From: Pseudomonadota bacterium
GTDB lineage: Bacteria > Pseudomonadota > Gammaproteobacteria > Steroidobacterales > Steroidobacteraceae
Length of the DNA stretch: 64,000 nucleotides
Direction of reading: 5' to 3'
Assembly: GCA_037200975.1 (NCBI GenBank)
Contig: JBBCGI010000001.1
Span: 3,989,716 to 4,053,715, forward strand
In this document: piece after piece, positions 59,572 through 64,000 of the stretch
Layout: each line of letters starts with the position of its first letter
Numbering within the stretch: position 1 is the stretch's first letter
The notes under the pieces: generated by a model
Told to the model about the DNA's origin: nothing
What the model saw: only the letters and a program-made list of their open reading frames with translations
Database searches by the model: none
Position numbers and translations under genes: made by a program

Positions 59572-60396
59572 TCAGCTCTGCAGGTACTTGGCGAGATCGC
59601 CGCTCGCGACGCTGCTGTCGAGAAATCCGAAGGTGCCCGACTCGCGAATCTCCTTGGCGGCGCCGATCAAGCCGCTCATGGCGGCACGATACAGCGAGGT
59701 TGCGAGGCTTATCCTGCGCACCCCGGCGTCGGCGAGTTCCGCTACGGAAAAAGACTTGCCGCGGATACCGACCATGAAATTGACGGGTTTCCCGAGCGAC
59801 GAACAGACCGTGCGGACCGCGTCGAGATCCGGCAGCGCCGGTGCGAACAACACATCCGCGCCGGCCTTCTCGTAAGCCTGCAGGCGTTTGATCGTGTCTT
59901 CGAGATCGTTGCGGCCGTGTAGATAGTTCTCGGCGCGCGCGGTGAGCGTGAACGGAAACGGCAAGGTGCGCGCGGCCTCGGCGGCCGCAGCAACCCGTTC
60001 GGTGGCGAAGCTCAGATCGAAGATCGGCGCCTCTTTCCGCCCGGTGGCATCCTCGATCGAGCCGCCGACCAGGCCCACGCCGGCGGCCATGCGGATGGCT
60101 TTCGCGGTGGCATCCGGCGCATCGCCAAAACCCTTCTCGAGATCCGCGGACACCGGCAGCGTGGTCGAGCTGCAGATGAGTTTCGCGTTCGCCAGCGATT
60201 CTTCGATGGAGATGCCATGGTCGAGCCGGCCGAGCGTGCCGGCGGCGGCGCCACTCGAGGTGGCCAAGGCGGGGAAACCCAGCGAGCTCAGGATTCTCGC
60301 GGAGCCGCCGTCCCAGCAGTTTGCGATGACGAATGTGCCTTTGGCGTGTTGGGCACGAAATCGTTGCGCGCGCTCTGCTTGTGCTTGTTCGCCCAT
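59572..60396 (-). CDS. PEP mutase/isocitrate lyase-family enzyme
   Basis: The 274-residue TIM-barrel enzyme of the ICL/PEPM superfamily has NCWDGGSARILSSLGFPA, VSADLEKGFGD with the metal Asp, GSIEDATGRKE and LTARAENYL. The small-enzyme layout resembles 2,3-dimethylmalate lyase or oxaloacetate decarboxylase-like members. The full catalytic Cys-containing loop of isocitrate lyase is not seen, so the reaction is unassigned. The ATG at 60396 has GGGGG upstream. It precedes the GH10 gene by 3 bases. Confidence 0.88.
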   Translation of the reverse strand: MGEQAQAERAQRFRAQHAKGTFVIANCWDGGSARILSSLGFPALATSSGAAAGTLGRLDHGISIEESLANAKLICSSTTLPVSADLEKGFGDAPDATAKAIRMAAGVGLVGGSIEDATGRKEAPIFDLSFATERVAAAAEAARTLPFPFTLTARAENYLHGRNDLEDTIKRLQAYEKAGADVLFAPALPDLDAVRTVCSSLGKPVNFMVGIRGKSFSVAELADAGVRRISLATSLYRAAMSGLIGAAKEIRESGTFGFLDSSVASGDLAKYLQS

Positions 60397-60480
60397 GACG
60401 CCCCCGTATTGAAGGGCCAAGTCTAGCTGCTGGGCGCGGCGACGTAATCCATGACTTGAAGGTAACCGCCCCGAATCCGC

Positions 60481-61614
60481 TCAATCCAGACGTTTCTTGA
60501 AGCGCGCCACCGCGATGCCCAGCATGACGGTCAGAAACACCGCGAGCTTGGCGAGCTGCGGCCACACCTCGGGCAGATCGGCGCCGCGCAGCATGATGCC
60601 GCGGATGATCACGTTGAAATGCGTCAGCGGCAGTACCTGTGCAATCCATTGCGCGGCCACCGGCATTCCCTCGAACGGGAACATGAAGCCCGACAGCAGG
60701 ATGGAGGGCAGCAGCGTGATGAAGGCCAGCTGAAATGCCTGGAACTGGGTTTGCGCCAGCGTGGAAACGAACAGGCCGAGCCCGAGCGTGGCGGCGATGA
60801 ACACCAGCGTTGCGGCGTACAGATTGGCAAGATTGCCGACCACCGGGACGTTGAACAGCGCGGAACCCACGATCATGATGAGTGAGGTTTGGATGAGCCC
60901 GATGCCCACGTACGGCAGTAGTTTGCCCACCATGAGCTCGAGGCGCCCGAGCGGCGTGGCGATCAGCAGCTCGAGATTGCCGCGTTCGCGCTCGCGCACG
61001 ATGGCTCCGGAAGTGAACAGCACCATCGTCATCGACAGGATGACGCCGATCAGCGCGGGCACGATCTGCACGGCGGTGCGTTTTTCGGGGTTGTACAACG
61101 TGCGGATCTCGATGCGGCGCGGCGCCATGCGTTTGCCACCGGAATAGGGGCCTTCACCGTGCCGGGAGAGGATGGGCAGCGTGGCGATGCCGCCCGCGAC
61201 GCCGGCGAGGCTGGGCTGCGATCCATCGACCAGGATCTGCACCACGGGGCGCGTATCCGATTGCAGGCGCCGTTCGAAATCGCGCGGGATCACGACCGCC
61301 ATGCTGGCGCGTCCTTCGCGCATGAGCCGGTCCAGCTCGGCAGATGAGGCGGTGGTGTAGCTGACGTGTACGACCTGCGTGGCGCGCAGCTGCGCGATGA
61401 ATTCGCGCGACATCGACGTGTTCGCATCGTCCTGGATCACAGTGGCGAGATTGCGCACGTCGTAGTTGATCGCGTAGCCGAACAACGTGATCTGCATGAG
61501 CGGCACGCCGACGATCATGCCGAAGGTCACGCGGTCGCGGGACAACTGCCGCACCTCCTTGGTGGCGACGGCGCGCAGGCGGCGCAACGAGGCGAGAAAC
61601 CTGTTAGCCGCCAT
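60481..61614 (-). CDS. ABC-2 type permease (YbhS/YbhR-like)
   Basis: The 377-residue protein has an N-terminal helix and a large extracytoplasmic domain, followed by five clustered helices (QIVPALIGVILSMTMVLFTS first). The cytoplasmic end RKF-type signal MLGIAVARFKKRLD matches this family. It is the single membrane partner of the upstream ATPase, overlapping it by 11 bases, and forms an exporter with the HlyD-type protein. Confidence 0.92.
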   Translation of the reverse strand: MAANRFLASLRRLRAVATKEVRQLSRDRVTFGMIVGVPLMQITLFGYAINYDVRNLATVIQDDANTSMSREFIAQLRATQVVHVSYTTASSAELDRLMREGRASMAVVIPRDFERRLQSDTRPVVQILVDGSQPSLAGVAGGIATLPILSRHGEGPYSGGKRMAPRRIEIRTLYNPEKRTAVQIVPALIGVILSMTMVLFTSGAIVRERERGNLELLIATPLGRLELMVGKLLPYVGIGLIQTSLIMIVGSALFNVPVVGNLANLYAATLVFIAATLGLGLFVSTLAQTQFQAFQLAFITLLPSILLSGFMFPFEGMPVAAQWIAQVLPLTHFNVIIRGIMLRGADLPEVWPQLAKLAVFLTVMLGIAVARFKKRLD

Positions 61615-62556
61615 ATTTTCCGGCCCGCGTGGCGACCACGAACACGTCTTCGAGGCTCGCCTGCGTGCGCTCGATGCGCGCGTCGATGCCGTGTTGCTGC
61701 AGCAGGGCACGCAGCTTGTCTCCCGCATCCCGCTCACCCCGGTCCGCGAGCACGCGCAGGCGGATGCCGAGTTGCGTGACGCCATGCACCCAGGGCAATG
61801 CCCGGATCAGTTGCGGCGCGGCGCTGCCGTCGGCGCCCTCGATCTCGAAGATGTCGGCTTCGACCCCGGCCATCAACTCGCGCGGCGTTCCTTCGGCCAC
61901 CACCTTGCCCTCGGCGATGATCGCGAGGCCGTGGCAGCGCTCGGCTTCGTCCATGTAGTGCGTCGAAACGAGGATCGTGGCGCCGGCCTCGGCGAGCTGG
62001 AACAACCGTTCCCAGAAATCGCGGCGGCTCTGCGGATCGACCGCGCTGGTCGGCTCGTCGAGCAGCAACAGCTCGGGTGAATGCAGGGTCGCCGCCGCCA
62101 GCGCCAGGCGCTGCTTCTGGCCGCCGCTCATCGTGCCGGCGCGCTGCCTGCGCAGTTTCTCGAGGTTGTAGGTGACGCGTTGCTCTGCGATGCGCGCCTC
62201 GACGTCGCCTTCGAGCCCGTACAGGTCTGCGATGAAACGCAGATTTTCGTCGCAGGTCAGGTCTTCCCACAGGGAAAATTTCTGCGGCATGTAGCCGAGC
62301 CGGCGGCGGATGGCTTCGGCATCCCTGACGACCGAGAGGCCAAACACCTCCGCGTGGCCATCGCTGGGCAATAACATGCCGCACAACATGCGCAGCGTGG
62401 TGGATTTTCCGGAACCGTTGGGGCCGAGGAATCCGTAGATGCGGCCGGAGGGGATGTCGAGGTCGATGTGATCCACCGCGACCTTGTCGCCGAACTTGCG
62501 CGTGAGCTGCCGCGCGGAAATGGCCGTGCCGCCACCGCCGGCAACAGCGGCGCTGT

Positions 62557-62560
<4 letters not shown>
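61604..62560 (-). CDS. ABC transporter ATPase (YbhF-like, single cassette)
   Basis: The 318-residue ATPase has Walker A GPNGSGKS, Q-loop MPQKFSL, signature MSGGQKQR, Walker B LLLLDEPT and STHYMDEAE. It has one nucleotide-binding domain, unlike the two-cassette YbhF of E. coli. The start is GTG at 62560, overlapping the HlyD gene by 4 bases. It drives efflux of an unknown hydrophobic compound. Confidence 0.94.

Positions 62561-64000
<1,440 letters not shown>

Overview
The window is GC-rich (roughly two thirds G+C by eye), densely coded DNA from a Gram-negative bacterium, most likely a gammaproteobacterium of the Steroidobacter/Nevskia/Xanthomonas-like grouping. The reasons are the blocks ispB | rplU-rpmA-obgE and murJ-ribF-ileS-lspA-ispH followed by a type IV minor-pilin operon, many outer-membrane and lipid A-type functions, Tat substrates and several c-di-GMP proteins. 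The taxonomic call is inference from gene content. No prophage, insertion sequence, integrase or CRISPR array is visible, and no stretch longer than about 300 bases lacks a gene or RNA.

Region 1 (1-15.3 kb) is core genome: polyprenyl diphosphate synthase (partial), ribosomal proteins L21, L27 and S20, the Obg GTPase with an unusual lysine/alanine-rich tail, the lipid II flippase MurJ, RibF, IleS, signal peptidase II and IspH. Converging on ispH is a compact minor-pilin operon (fimT-pilV-pilW-pilX-pilE) without pilY1 in its usual place. A divergent Irr-like Fur-family regulator and a tRNA-Thr(CGT) follow.

Region 2 (15.5-29.3 kb) holds envelope-lipid and signalling genes: an LpxL-type acyltransferase, a degenerate EAL protein and a LysR regulator. 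A two-gene unit (acyl-AMP ligase fused to a carrier protein, plus a cytochrome P450) is divergent from a four-gene unit (DUF374 acyltransferase, DPM1-like glycosyltransferase, LAB_N membrane protein, ArnT/PMT-like transferase). A GAF-PAS-PAS-GGDEF-EAL protein closes the region. The six lipid/sugar genes look like a coordinated lipid or glycolipid tailoring locus and are the best candidate here for an uncharacterised system.

Region 3 (29.3-47.6 kb) is accessory and metabolic: a GH95 fucosidase, an acyl-CoA dehydrogenase, an ECF sigma/putative anti-sigma pair bracketed by two DUF4252 paralogues, and an ABC transporter plus two-component system whose permease carries a C-terminal CIA30-like domain. 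A periplasmic oxidation cluster follows (GMC oxidoreductase, gluconate-dehydrogenase subunit 3-like protein, dienelactone hydrolase, small secreted protein). Two copies of one long perfect inverted repeat lie here.

Region 4 (47.6-64 kb) combines polysaccharide-related enzymes (an unassigned secreted TIM-barrel hydrolase, a DUF1080-esterase fusion, a Tat-exported GH10 xylanase) with small-molecule enzymes (SDR, amidohydrolase, GNAT, PEP mutase/isocitrate lyase family), an AraC regulator, a second palindrome family and an HlyD-ABC efflux operon following a partial nadC. Together with GH95 these suggest growth on plant hemicellulose or other complex glycans.
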